A DNA stretch of 64,000 nucleotides from assembly GCA_009760855.2 (NCBI GenBank), contig WPIO01000043.1, positions 1,486,001-1,550,000 of the forward strand, in the 5' to 3' direction. The DNA is from Cristatella mucedo. Taxonomy: Eukaryota > Bryozoa > Phylactolaemata > Cristatellidae. Shown here in pieces: positions 1 through 36,689 of the stretch. The position numbers and the translations under genes are program-made. Numbering within the stretch: the first letter of the stretch is position 1; each line of letters begins with the position of its first letter. Under the pieces are notes generated by a model, which searched no databases, was not told where the DNA came from, and saw only the letters and a list, made by a program, of their open reading frames with translations.

Positions 1-827
1 TCATGGAGCAGCTGGCGGGAGAGGCCCTAAACAAGTAATCTATAAGAAGATCGCTTGCCAGCTAGAAGTTCGGAAAGGGTTTGTTGCGTAATAAATAACT
101 CGACCCTTGCTACTTTTCAAAGAAGTATCTCGAACTAAGTTCTTTAACCATTCAGCCAAGAGGGTATACATAACACATTGATATTTCTGACTGGATCGTT
201 GAAAAGAAGGTTTTATAGGAGGTCTGAACCTTGGCCAAAATAGAGGCCACAGGAAGTCAAAGAAAGTGAGTAATTTTTAGCCCGTTTTTCATCCATTGGC
301 ATCTTAGCAGACACAAAGGTGTAACCGCGCGGTGGTAGCCAGCCCCCGGTTCTCTGCAGGTAGGTTTCGCGATGCAGTGCTGCAGTGCGGTTAAAACACA
401 AGCGGCCAAAACTGAGCGCCGAAAGCGACAGTTTATTGTGGGCCTGTTAGTAGTGGCTACGCGCCGGTGCAAGCGCTTTACGCGGCGCGTACCCGACCGA
501 CGGAGTTAACTGCACGAACTCCCGAAGTTCGCGTATAATAAACTATCTTCTGCCTGCATCGCTAGCGATGATCCCAACCCCGAAGGCGGACCGCTACAGC
601 ACCCCAAGATACGAGCAGCTAACCGAGTAGCCGGCAGAACACAGCCGCAAAGTCAAAGTTGCACTTAGCTGTTCGTCGCCGTCGGTCCGTCTCTCGTGCT
701 CTCAAAGCGTATTCTCGCATCAACTACGGAAGCTGCAGCCCTGAGCTCTCCCAGTGAAACCGTTATATTCTATCTCCTCTAAACTCCTGACCTCTCGCGT
801 AGCTGCTATTTCTACTTCAGCGCATTG
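1..827. other. No gene recognised
   Basis: Moderately GC-rich from 300 onward. Short open frames on both strands have no recognisable domain. Nothing else seen. Confidence 0.5.
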
Positions 828-1062
828 GTCGGTGCACATCCTGACCGCATCGTCTGCACCGGGCTTTATTTTAACTTTAGCGGGCGGACCAGGAGCCGGG
901 CCTGTACCAGGTGTCCTAGTCGAACCCGCTAAGGCAAGCACATTAGTCGGTCCATCTCCTAACCGCATCGCCTGCACAGAGCTCCATTCTAACCTGAGCT
1001 GGTTGGATCAGGAGCTGGGAGGTCTGTACTAGGCGCCCTAGTCAACCCCACTGAGGCAAGGG
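828..1062. repeat. Two-unit tandem repeat of about 118 bp
   Basis: Unit 1 (828-945, starting GTCGGTGCACATCCTGACCG) and unit 2 (946-1062, GTCGGTCCATCTCCTAACCG) are about 75 % alike, GC-rich, and both contain CAGGAGC and a CCTAGTC-AAC-CC motif. Confidence 0.75.
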
Positions 1063-1364
1063 CCCCCATCGCGGCTAAGCTGAGAGCTGCCCCAGTGCAA
1101 AGGAAACGATCTCTTTTCCAAAACGGTCTAATAGTGGCAGCATTAAATAGGTAGTTAAAGTATAGATTAACTAACTTAACAATGTTGTGATATGAAAATA
1201 ATAGTTATTGACTGCGAGTGATCGCAAGTAATCTCAATAGAAAGATTTAGCTCATCTGGCAGTGCTGTGGTGTCGTGCTATATTATCTGTCTCTGTATTG
1301 CCTATAAATAAAACAACACAGCTAAATTTTGAAGTTTCCTAGACAACTTCCTGCTTATTATTTT

Positions 1365-1951
1365 AATAATAATAATAGTAATGCACTTTATAAAGCGCCT
1401 TCAGAGAACTCAATCTCTTTCTGGGCGCTTTACATTCACTAAAAAGAGAAATGCAATTGAATAGTGAGTAACATCATGCTTGATAAACAAACAAAATGAA
1501 TAACATGGTTAGGGGTGACATGCACAGGATCAGCATGCAACTGTGGTTAGTGGCAGCATGCACAGTGTCAGCACGCATAAGAACATCAAGGACGAATCAC
1601 AGGGACCCACTAAATGCTGTTCTAAATAGGTGTGCTTTTAAGTTCTTTTTAAATGTGGGCAAGTCAGGGGATGTTCTGATACAAGTCGGGAGTGAGTTCC
1701 AGGCTTTGAGAGCATACGAACTAAATACACGGTCTTCAAATAATTTGAGGTTTGTACGAGGTATTTATAGACTGTTGGATTCCGAAAAGCGAGTGGTACG
1801 ATGCTTGGCCTGGTGGGGGGAGTAGATCTGAGGGATAGGCTGGAGCCAAAGAATGACGTGACAAAAAAGTGAGCGACAAAATCTTGAAGTCAATCCGTTG
1901 CTTGACTTGTAGCTAGTGCAGGTCGGCGAGAAGTGGTGTGATGTGGCAACT
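1365..1951 (-). mobile_element. LINE family 1, 5'-truncated
   Basis: The element ends (as read on the minus strand) in the family tail: AAAGCGCC...GGCGC hairpin, then ATT repeats. The RT C-terminal region is recognisable (SLTFRSLHS-like and FGDRAFSSYAPKAWNSLP-like remnants) but is interrupted. Confidence 0.85.
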
Positions 1952-2393
1952 GGTGACGCGTAGCCGTATCGTTGACGCGCATTTTCACTTTTGCTTGTGC
2001 GTCGACCTGTAGGCACGCTAGCTCTCTCTTCGCGCCACGTGCTCTGAAGCAGCACATCCGAAGGCTTCGACCGCCGGGATGCGCGCTCGCCCGCCTGCGT
2101 CACCTGCGTATTAATATTCAGCCGTAGTCGCCGCCACTATGTGTATGTAGTGGCGTCGTCATTAATCATTCTCTCCGTCGCGCCGCCGCCGCCTCCTGCG
2201 TCCCCACAGGCGGTGCACCTGACGTGATCGCGTGGCCATTCACAAATTCCTCCTCTCAATCAGTGGATAGGACCAGACTGCCAAAGGATTATGCGCTCTC
2301 ACGCCCCGGTCGGGTTAGGGCGGGGCAATGCGATAGCAATGCCACGCCAACCAACGCTCCCCTTTTAGTCACATGACATGAACCAACGGGACG
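1952..2393. other. GC-rich unassigned stretch
   Basis: Contains a short (GCC)n-like run at about 2,180-2,195. No coding evidence. Confidence 0.4.
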
Positions 2394-2493
2394 AAATTAA
2401 ATTGCATAACCACCCAAGCGGCGAGAAAAGTGCACGCGGCAACTGAAGCGCGTACACTTTCCCCATAGCTTGGCTGATTATGCAATTTAATTT
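2394..2493. repeat. 100-bp inverted-repeat element, MITE-like
   Basis: AAATTAAATTGCATAA at 2394-2409 is mirrored exactly by TTATGCAATTTAATTT at 2478-2493; the 68-bp centre is more GC-rich. No clear target duplication. Confidence 0.6.
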
Positions 2494-2582
2494 AGTAGCA
2501 GAATGGCTTAAATTGAGCTCTTCTAAAAATATCGTCGCTCCCTCTAAAATAATGCTAGCCTGCTATTGAAACCACTTTCCTG

Positions 2583-2672
2583 TGTAGCAAATGTAAAGCG
2601 CCTAGAAAGAGATCGAGTTCTCTGAGGGCACTTATCAAGTGCAATACTATTATTATTATTATTATTATTATC
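2583..2672 (+). mobile_element. LINE family 1 tail fragment
   Basis: Only the 3' tail is present: AAATGTAAAGCGCCTAGAAA, hairpin, then (ATT)n. The B arm near 50,070 lacks it. Confidence 0.85.
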
Positions 2673-3889
2673 ATTATTCAACAAAGGCCTCTCAAAGGTG
2701 TGCACCTTTCAGCCTCCTTTTTAACTCCATCTCGTAGATGCCGACAGCGCCCCTCTGAGGGGTGGGGCAGGGACTGTGTAAGCTGCGTGCCGAATATGCT
2801 ATGTCCCGCAAAGCTTTCAGAGCCGCCGGTCTCTGAGGATGGAGCAATTTGCATATGGCGGAAGGAAAGCGTGTCGTAACGAGCACGTATCGGAGCGTGG
2901 GAAGTTTTCAATGATAATAATTCAGACGGACCGAGCAAATTAAAAAAAAGCAAAAGAAAAAGGTCCGTTTTAGCTTTGCTTCAACTATCATCAGCTACGG
3001 GGACGGATGCGATGATTGTCGGTTGGTAGCGAGCGCCGGGCTCCGGGCGCGTAAACATTGAGTTGACAGTCGCCCAAGGATTCGGACTTATGTACAGGCT
3101 CAGTTAAACGAGCTGAGTCAGAGGGGCACGCGGTGCGAGGAGAAGCATTTAAGCTTGGTTGTCAGCCAGGAGATGGGAAAGGGTGAGCTAAAAGAGACAA
3201 TCACGCGGCCTTTAACTCGGCGCGTGCTCCACCGACGGGAAGTCGGGGTCAGGTCGCAACGTCGGTGAGCGCTGGTGCGCCGCTGCCTGCATTGGCGGGC
3301 GACGCTCGCAAAAGGCAAGCCTGGCAGCAGACTTTCGCACATCGTCCGCGAGCGTGTCGTGGCAAAGGCGGGAACGCGGGGGCAACGAGAGGGCGTCGAG
3401 AGTCGGAGTGTGAGAGGCTGCGTATGGAAAGCTCAGGAAGGTGTCGCGCGTGCAACATGTCCTCGCTAGAAGAACACGTAACGTGATAATTGCCGATTTT
3501 CTCGACGAGTTCGCTCCTCTGACTAAGCACTACGCATGCGTGCCCATAGCCAAAACACCCAGTGATTTGACGTTTTGATTATTGATTGACTTTAACGTGA
3601 TTTGACGCCATATGCAATTATTAAAATGCTTATAGAAATCAGGAGTGAAGTCTGCAGAAGCGCAACTAATGATCACTGTAGGTCGTACCGATTTTTCTTC
3701 GCCGAGGCCAAGTTTAAGTTTCATAAAAGCTAGCGTATACCTTGAAAAATATTTCAGTGCTGCATTACAACGAGGGCCTGAGCATCCGTGACCTATCGGT
3801 GTCGGTAAGGCCAGCGTAGCTGTTGATCCTGGCTTCCTGTCTGGCGAGGACTACATACCACGACCGCGGTCGTGAGGTGCTCGGATCTC
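2673..3889. other. Duplicated non-coding DNA with a CpG-rich core
   Basis: About 3,050-3,480 is CpG-rich and matches 50,500-50,900 on the B side. Frames are not conserved between copies, so it looks regulatory or neutral rather than coding. Confidence 0.45.
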
Positions 3890-4190
3890 ACATTCAGTCT
3901 CTTTATGTTTTTGACGCTGTCGTAAGTGGAATCAGTTGTTATTGACTGACTTTTTACAGATTGAGGCTTCAGGGTTTCTTCATTATTCTCTTCCTGTCGT
4001 ATACTTTGTCGTATTCAGCGTTTCTGTTAAGTTTCGGCGTTGAGCACTGAGTGGTTTCCCTTTGTAGTTGGTCTTTCTCGCCGTTATTTGCGATAGGTAC
4101 TTAGCTTATATTGCTTCGGCTTGCTTTGCTTCTTTTTGTTGCAAATATACTGCCGTGAATACTCACCGGGCCACAATGGCAGGCTGAAAC
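3890..4190 (-). pseudogene. Broken A-side counterpart of the tyrosine-motif ORF
   Basis: This aligns with 54222-54479. YDKVYDRK and STYDSVKN are still readable, but an extra TAA, a TGA after KKP and a 24-bp insertion break the frame. If the B copy is coding, this one is dead; if not, both are neutral intergenic DNA. Confidence 0.25.
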
Positions 4191-4215
4191 CGCTGGCTTT
4201 ACAAGTAAATTAGCT

Positions 4216-5369
4216 TGCATCCGTGAGAATAATAGGAAACGTAAACTTTTCTTTGCAAGGCGGGTGTGCATATACCAAAGGCAGGCACAGCATGACTGCC
4301 GGTCTGTCTGTCTGGCACACTATGGCAGCTTTCCGATGCGCCAGCTCCACTGGCCCAAGCAGAAGCTGAGCAATAGTCGTCATAAGCTGGCTCATTTTAG
4401 GGGTATATAGTGGAGTCCAAGATGCTCTATCCATAAATTCCGATTTCGACCGCCAACCATCTCGTTGATAGCGCCGAAGTGAACAGCATGCCTAGCGACC
4501 ATTTCTGTGATTATCTTCCTACCTCCCATATAAGCAAACTTGGAAAAAATCCACCGAGTTTATCACCAAGATGTCACGTATATTTGCGTCTTTGAACTCC
4601 GTTTGTTTCTCTACCTCAATGTCCTCTCTATGCTCACCGCTGCTCTCTTTATCTCGAAATTTGTGTCCAAGTTCTTTAGACCTTGCACGTTCTGTTCTCA
4701 TTCGGAGATGTACAATTTACCACTGCCATTCCTAAAAAACTTAACGAATATATCTATCGTGCAGCCCTTCGGTTTTGTTTCATAATATTTCAAAGAAGCT
4801 AGCGTCAGACCCCTAATTAAGCAGTTCACAAGAGACACAGAAAACTGGACCAACTTCCGCAAAGTCTCCATATTGCCGTTCCTATAAAAACGTTGAAGTG
4901 AGTTCTAACAGAGCAGCTACACTGTAGTATACAATGGTTTCAAGTGTAGCCCGGTTTCAATAAATCCTGCTCAGGAAAGCACATGCTTGTCTTCTTGAGT
5001 GTGCCAGAAGATGCTTGCACGTGATGCAAGTCTCGGCAGCTTGGCTCATCTGCCATTAAAGTGTCACGTCCTCGTTACATCACATCATAAAGAATATGAA
5101 CTGGTGCCCAAAGAAGAATTGTATTGGCTTCAAGATTCTATCTCTAACCTTGAGGCTCTTCCGTTATCTTGCCTACTCTTTCACCTTCTATTTTGCGCTT
5201 TTTTTGCGCTATTTTGCTATATTTATTATTTTTTTTTTCTATTCAGTCTATTTTGCCTCTGACTCACTGTAAATATCTCAAAGAAGGTTCTGTCAGTTAG
5301 TGTAAGTAAATATGAATACAATTCATTTGCAAAGTACCCTGAAAGAACTTAATATCTACCCGGGCGCAT
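4216..5369. other. No gene recognised
   Basis: AT-rich, with T-runs at 5,200-5,245. No duplicate partner and no repeat recognised. Confidence 0.4.
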
Positions 5370-5460
5370 CGCATGTGCCGCAGGGTTCGAGTCCACGACA
5401 TCGGTCGTCAAAGGCACGTACCTTACTCCTAGGCCAAACCAGGGTGGCAGATACTACAGC
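5370..5460 (-). mobile_element. tRNA-derived SINE fragment
   Basis: On the plus strand GGTTCGAGTCCACGACATCG and CCTTACTCCTAGGCC are the reverse of a B box and A-box region. Confidence 0.55.
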
Positions 5461-5557
5461 CTGGAACTCACCATGTACTGACCACACGTTAGCTCACTTT
5501 TTGAATGACTTCAAAAGAAGTTGAAAGCCTTAATTTTCTTAGCAACATTTTCTTTCT

Positions 5558-6107
5558 GCAGCTAGGATTTTCTGTCGTGAGTGTGGCAGTTGCCACATTT
5601 TACCACTTCTCGCCGACCTGCACTGGCTCCCAGTCAAGCAACGCATTGACTTCAAGGTTTCGTCACTCACTTTTAGGTTCCTTCATTCTTTGGCTCTAAC
5701 CTATTTGTCAGAGCTACTCCCCCACCAAGCCAAGCATCGTACCACCCGCTTTACGGAATTTTATTGTTTTGAAAAAGACTAGCTGATTCAACAGCCTCCT
5801 TTGTATAGAGACAGAAGAGCCTTAATGGCTATCAACACCGCTTCGAGCGTAAATTGGATATTGACAACAAAAGTGCCACATAACATATCAAGCAGTGATA
5901 GGGCAGTTACAAGACCATCACCGCTGCTGCTTAGGATGTCGACTCTGTGCGTGTCACCCCTAACTATTTTATTCATTATGTTTGCTTATCAAGCATGATA
6001 TTACTCACCATTCAATTGCATTTCTTTTTGCAGCAAATGTAAAGCGCCTAGAGAGAGATTGAGTTCTCTGAGGGCGCTTTATCAAGTGCATTATTATTAT
6101 TATTATT
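5558..6107 (+). mobile_element. LINE family 1, interrupted by SINE and family 2 fragments
   Basis: The RT C-terminal part is readable from CTGCAGCTAGG to about 5775. A tRNA-SINE end (5778-5852) and an antisense piece like LINE family 2 (about 5890-5940) follow. The family 1 tail resumes at about 5945 and ends in (ATT)n. Confidence 0.75.
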
Positions 6108-6199
6108 AACTTGTTCGATCGTTTTCAATCTATGTTGTGTGATGAACAAGTCTCGATCAGAAGACCAGTCAGCAGTTGAGTTCAGCAAATGTTCGTTCT

Positions 6200-7250
6200 C
6201 GGTCTTCTGCTGTTCTCCATTTATACCGAGCCTCTGGGGTTCTGGTGATTCGGTTCCAAGGGCTCGACCATCACTTCTTGGCAGACGATATCCAGTTATA
6301 TTTTCCTTCAAACCACACGAATCTGCAGCCGCAACTGATAAACTAAATACTTGCTTTGAAGACCTTCGATCCCGGACAGCGGCCAATTTCCATAAGCTAA
6401 ATAAAATAAAAACCAAGGTCCTTCTCATTGAAAACCGTGCGTCTGGGCTAGGAACACTTATTCTACTAACTGGTGCTGCTGTTATTACGCCGTCACTATG
6501 TGCTCTAAATTTTGGCATAATCTTTAATAACTGTTTAAAGTCGCAAAACATTATTAAGAAGACTGCCTCCACAGCTAGCCATCACTTATGATGCCCGTCT
6601 GTAAGATTATTAACTGTCTTCCACGATGGCTTGGTGAAAGCCTACCTAGTTTTCCGGTCCTCTATCTGTCTAGGTTGGACCACCGGCTTTGCACTATAGC
6701 TGGGCTACGGAAAAAGGAGCAACCTTCTGCAGATATTGATGAATATGCAAGCTGCAAGGCTATCAAAGACCCCATAGGTTTAGGCACGTGTCTCCTTTGC
6801 TGAAGAAGCTGTCGTAGCTCCCGATCGATTAACTGATTCAGATTGAAACTACAAATCTGACTAATAAGACTCGTCGTGGCTTGGCACTTTCAAACCTTGC
6901 TGAACTGCTGTACCAATTTCTTCCTACTCGTAACCACAGGCCCTTGATTTAAATTCAAATTAGCTGTTCTGTTCGTACGCATAAAGACCTTTAGTGGTAG
7001 TAGCTTTTGCTCTGCAGGTCCTAGACTGTGTAACTCACTTCGATAACTTCTACTCTCCTGGTGCCAACTCGGCACATTATTTTCCGCCTTCCTAATTTAG
7101 TTATTCTATGATGCTAACTTTCTCGTCTGATCTCCGGACTCAGCTATGTTGCTCACTTTCGCTTTACTGCGTGAAACAAAGTCTGATGGCTAGGGTGTGC
7201 TCATGCGAAAGCCACTAAGGCTTTGAGTGGGAAAAAGAAAACTCTCAAAA
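6200..7250 (+). mobile_element. LINE family 2, degenerate
   Basis: Sense-strand remnants of an RT: SVLGPLLFSIYT-like start, SLAADDIQLYF-like box and KTASTASHH. It ends with the family 2 3' region (7,120-7,240), the reverse complement of 24,310-24,420. Several frameshifts. Confidence 0.7.
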
Positions 7251-8754
7251 GTTGACCTTCGTGCATGCTCTTTTGTAGTAAAGGTAAAGAAAAGCACTCA
7301 GGCTCTAACAAGCAGCAATCGTTTTTATTATAAATCCGCTCTCCATGGAACTCCATCGACTTTCATCTGGGCACTGCCGCCAGGCTAACGTCTAATGCTC
7401 TCGACGCCGGTCCGCTTGAAAGCTCACAAAGCAAGACTCGACATCTTGATGACATTGGTTGCCTGCAATCTTCATCTTCAAGGAAAGCCATGCTGCCCCT
7501 CAGCGGCTCCTGGTCCCTGTCGGTGTAAAAAACATGATTGGCTCAGAAATGATACGTTTCAACGGTACTTATTAGTCGTAAGCATCAAGAATTTGGCAAA
7601 ACGTTGAAGCATGATCCTTTGAATGCAACATGGACAAGTAGAAAAGATACGCAGGCCAGTCAATTCGAGAGAATGCTATGTAAGTACTGCAGAACTATTT
7701 GGAGTCTGGGGCTATGAGATCGCTTTATCTGCATTTGAATAGTAGCTCAAATAAAATTAAAATAGGCCGGTAAGTTGAAGTTAAAGACTAATATTTAAAG
7801 GGTTACAGTGAGCGAGCTGTTTTACCATGATTGTGCTGCAGGGCTAGTCTCGTTAAGTGCATTTGATAACCGTGAGATAGTACTACACGTCCAAGCTGCA
7901 GAAAACAGTTTTTATTAGTTTCAGGCCAAAGAAAGCCAGTGAACGACGTTTGATTCGAATGAGCGGATTGGAGACGCATAAATCGAGCCCTAGATCCATA
8001 GACCTTCTAAGTACGATCTGAGAACTCAAGAAACCCTAGCGCCGACCGCTGACACAACGAGGAAGAACAAGGAAGCAGATTCCTGAAAGTTTCGGAGAAT
8101 TGCCGCGCAAGGTCAATACAAAGGTCAGCAGATTTGACAGGCCAACTTATGTCAAATGAGCGAATCGCAGTGGCCATTGCTCCCGCAATAGCAGATGCCA
8201 ATAAAGAATGGCCCTCTGCAGAACTCTGCAGAGCCACGACCCTGGGTCGGGAAGTGAAAGTATCGTCCTTATAGGCAATTAACTAATATGTACTAATGGC
8301 CAGGGGCAAGTATTAAAGAGCGAGCGACTTTGACGTGCTTTGAGTGCTTACACAATATGGTTGTCCGATATCCTTAGTGATAACATCCGAATTCATTAGC
8401 GCAGGCTATGTTCTGGGAGACTAGTACACCATCAGCAGTACTCGACGAGCTGCACTGCCTACAATTCAGCTAATAAACGAGCTTGGGCTTTGGGAAAGAG
8501 CTTTCAAGGCTTTGACGCGGCTATGATCAAATTAGCTAAGTATAGTTTGCTTAAGGACTGCTCTGTTGGAAGTTCTTCCGGTTTTCCGCAGCTCCGATTC
8601 GGAAACGAAAACGCGAAGAGACTTTACTCGGATGCACAAAATCTGGTTACACTTTTCCAAAGGAGCCTTTCACTTAATTACCGCATTTGTCCCACTCTGT
8701 CGAGTCTGCCTACTTTTAGCTTGGCAGCATAAAAAAATTCGGGCTAACTTAAAG
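7251..8754. other. Duplicated DNA downstream of gene A
   Basis: 7,260-7,620 matches 54,990-55,360. A minus-strand TTTTTTACACCGACAG followed by GACCAGGAGCCGCTG could be an acceptor and coding start in both arms, weakly. The rest shows nothing. Confidence 0.4.
8007..8237 (-). CDS. Unrecognised 76-codon ORF
   Basis: It starts MALQSSAEGHSLLASAIAGA and ends near LGFLEFSDRT. Composition is protein-like, with an Ala-rich helix near the N-terminus, but no family is recognised and I found no B-side counterpart. It may be chance. Confidence 0.15.
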   Translation of the reverse strand: MALQSSAEGHSLLASAIAGAMATAIRSFDISWPVKSADLCIDLARQFSETFRNLLPCSSSLCQRSALGFLEFSDRT

Positions 8755-8890
8755 AGTTTACACATCCAAGTTGGTCAAAACATTTGTGACATCCCCCTCG
8801 ACTTTTGCAATTCACTACTCACAGGTCTTCCAGCATTCAATAAGGTTCTTAAAGATATTGCAGAAATCTTCAGCTATGCTGGTGTGTCAT
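8755..8890 (+). mobile_element. LINE family 1 remnant
   Basis: It reads VKTFVTSPSTFAIHYS-like sequence, matching the FVTSRLDFCNSLLTGLP region of family 1. The B copy (55,555-55,990) has a further family 1 piece inserted in it. Confidence 0.55.
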
Positions 8891-8989
8891 AATCATGCAC
8901 TGGCTTCCTATCATGCAAGGAATCGACTTCAATATATTTTTGAATTGTATATTATTTCCTTCAAATCTCTTAAAGTTAGGGATTATCTG

Positions 8990-9140
8990 ATTAAACCACC
9001 TCATTTATATAGCGGCAGATGAGCCTTTACGATTGTCATTGCCGCTTTCATGGGGGATAATCGTCCCGTGCAAGACTCAAAAATCAAGATCTGGGTCGTA
9101 AAGATAAAGCAACATACCGTTGGTAAAGACCCAAATGCAA
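8990..9140 (-). mobile_element. tRNA-derived SINE, worn (A arm)
   Basis: Shares CCTCATTTATATAGCGGCAG and the tRNA-like half with other copies. The B-arm counterpart at 56,140-56,300 shows it predates the duplication. Confidence 0.6.
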
Positions 9141-9644
9141 AATTAAGGCTAGCTAATTCAGACTCCTCATTTATAAAGTAGGGAGCGTACAAATCGCTCG
9201 TCTGATGCAAGCCGCTTTCCTAGGCCTCGAACCAACCTCGAATTCGATAGAGGCAGTGCCGCTAGTTCGCATGCCTCCATAACTTGTCCCAACTGATCTC
9301 ATCCCTTGGCTTGACGAGATTGCAAAAGAAGCACAGCAAGCACCTGCTCGCCGTAGCTTTTGACGGGTACCTGCGTATTGTCATGTTTTGTGTGCTTATG
9401 CTTACTGACACAGCTTAAGCACTCAAAAAGCAATCGGCACGCGTTCTTTCTAGTGTAGGTAAAGTGACTAGAGCAAGGTATGAAAAAGTCTTGCTCTTTT
9501 TTTTATTATTGAAAACTGTGAACAATACCCTGGGGTCAGAGGTTTAAATAAGGGACGAATTAGTTACTAGAATTGCCCATTCACTGTGGACAATAGTTGG
9601 GTCTTCACATGACTGTAAATTTCTCGAGCTTCACGCCTTAAATC

Positions 9645-9905
9645 ATGGCTGAGATTCCCATAGAAGGCCAATCTGTGTTTCCCGTTGCAAGTTGGATAAA
9701 GACCGGGTGGCTAAGCTGTCACTGTAGAGACGAGCCAATCAACCCATATGACTACTATTATAGTCCAGGCATGTCCATCAGAGCCACGCTCTTGCACGAG
9801 GTTACCAGGATTTGGTGTTTTGAAAGTCTTGTCGTACCTGTTAAAGTATATGTTACGTGCTCAAAAAACGTGGTTTTCTTGGTGTGCTATATAGATTGTA
9901 AATAG
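9645..9905 (+). CDS. Small plus-strand ORF, first part conserved on the B side
   Basis: It begins MAEIPIEGQSVFPVASWIKT and runs through LSCHCRDEPINPYDYYYSPG. The B copy from 56841 reads MAKSPIEGQSILPAASWMKN in the same frame for about 40 codons, then is cut by a LINE insertion. Downstream the two diverge with stops. Conservative replacements and several silent changes hint at past coding use; product unknown. Confidence 0.2.
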   Translation: MAEIPIEGQSVFPVASWIKTGWLSCHCRDEPINPYDYYYSPGMSIRATLLHEVTRIWCFESLVVPVKVYVTCSKNVVFLVCYIDCK

Positions 9906-10334
9906 TAATTATTACTAAGCAGTTCTTCTTAAAAAAAAGCAAAAAAGCCAGCCACAACTTTGATATGAACGGAGCCGTATTTTGGGAGATAAACTCAGAG
10001 ATGGAAAAAAATTTTAGAATCAAAATTAAGAACTCATGAAAGACGCGCAAAGGTTCTACAAAAATGCGTGTGGGACCCACATAAGAATAGATCTGCAAAC
10101 AGCTTAAAACGTGACTATAGGACGAGTAAGGACAAGCTGGACCGATTACACCAAGATCTGCTTGCAGATACCACAGAGGATACGTTACGCAAATAAATTA
10201 TTTAAAAATTGATTGAAATACTTGAAAAAGTAAAAGTGCATGCAATAGAGAGCACATTAGCTGCTAATTTTATTTTAAAATAGAGTGCTACCTCGTGCCG
10301 TATGCCATGGTATTGCCGTGAAATGGAATTTCGC

Positions 10335-10402
10335 TTCGAGGTAGGAACACTTCCGCAACCTCAGATTAAATGGCCCAGTGCTCTACCAATTAAGCCATCG
10401 CG
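10335..10402 (-). pseudogene. tRNA-like relic
   Basis: On the minus strand GATGGCTTAATTGGTAGAGC is a good tRNA 5' half (A box), but the T-arm has no GTTCGAATC. A more decayed version lies at 58,470-58,540 in the B arm, so it predates the duplication. Not a functional tRNA. Confidence 0.5.
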
Positions 10403-10543
10403 AATATATTTTTTTTCGAATCCAAGGCTTTAAATCAACAGCTTGGTTTTCGTTTCGAATTGAGACCGATCGATGGGTGAACCCAACGCATCGATGAGCG
10501 GATATGCTAATGATTGGGTGACAGGATAAACCCTTCTGCCTAG

Positions 10544-35954
<25,411 letters not shown>

Positions 35955-36234
35955 TCCAATGAATTGCTGTGGAGTTCTAGACTGTTGATTTACAAATCCT
36001 CTGTCTCTAAAGTGGAAAACCTTTGCATGCAAAAATTTGATACATTTTGGATTGCTATGCTTATAACACCTAGTTATAGCAATCATTTGAATACAAGGTT
36101 TGGAGATATGCCATACAAATTTTAAAATTAGCGTTTCAGCTGTGAGAGAGTTTTATTATACTCAGAAGCTTGGAAGCCGTATGTGAAAACGAGCCAATTA
36201 CACAGCAGGTTGTCTGCAGGTCAGCCGACGACAT

Positions 36235-36375
36235 CGGTAGGTTGTGGTCCAGCAATTAAGGTGCTCGCCCCGACCAAGGTGTGACTGAAGTCATGGGCTC
36301 GAACCCCGAGGCATATGTAAAGCACCTGAATAGAGATTAAGTTCTCTCGGGGCGCAATGAACATGAATTATATGA
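36235..36375 (+). mobile_element. tRNA-derived SINE with a LINE family 1 tail
   Basis: An A-box-like GTGGTCCAGCAATTAAGG and B-box GGCTCGAACCCC are followed by AAAGCACCTGAATAGAGATT and AAGTTCTCTCGGGGCGC, which matches the LINE family 1 tail hairpin. Confidence 0.8.
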
Positions 36376-36689
36376 TCGTATTATATTATGTAGACGTAGG
36401 AGCTGATGTGATAAAAAAAAAACCGATAGCAGAGCCACATATGATTAGCATAGACTCCACTTAATCGAGTGAGAAAAGGCAGTTGATATTCAAGGAAGAA
36501 TCCAGGTTTGAAGACGTAAGCAAGGTCATCCATACAGTCTCACCCTTGAGTTATGTATATCCAAGTCCAGATTAATCTTTAAAAGATTGATGCGAATGGA
36601 TAAAGATCATACGAAGAATCGCCGAACTACAATATGCCTCAGAGCTTTGTGCTTAGTCCGGTTCGTGTACTGTTTGTGCTCTCCCTTTT

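Noticed and set aside
1496-1825. Repeated open frame containing MVRGDMHRVSMQMWLVAACT-like sequence (also 11346, 19643, 39136, 40239, 62372)
   Set aside because: It is the antisense of the LINE family 1 3' coding end and appears wherever that LINE does; not a gene family of its own.
6048-6572. A 174-codon minus-strand frame as a gene
   Set aside because: It is antisense to LINE family 2 and runs into the family 1 tail and (ATT)n repeat, giving its Asn-rich end.
10335-10402. A functional tRNA gene
   Set aside because: Only the D-arm half is tRNA-like; the B box is absent and the B-arm copy is decayed.
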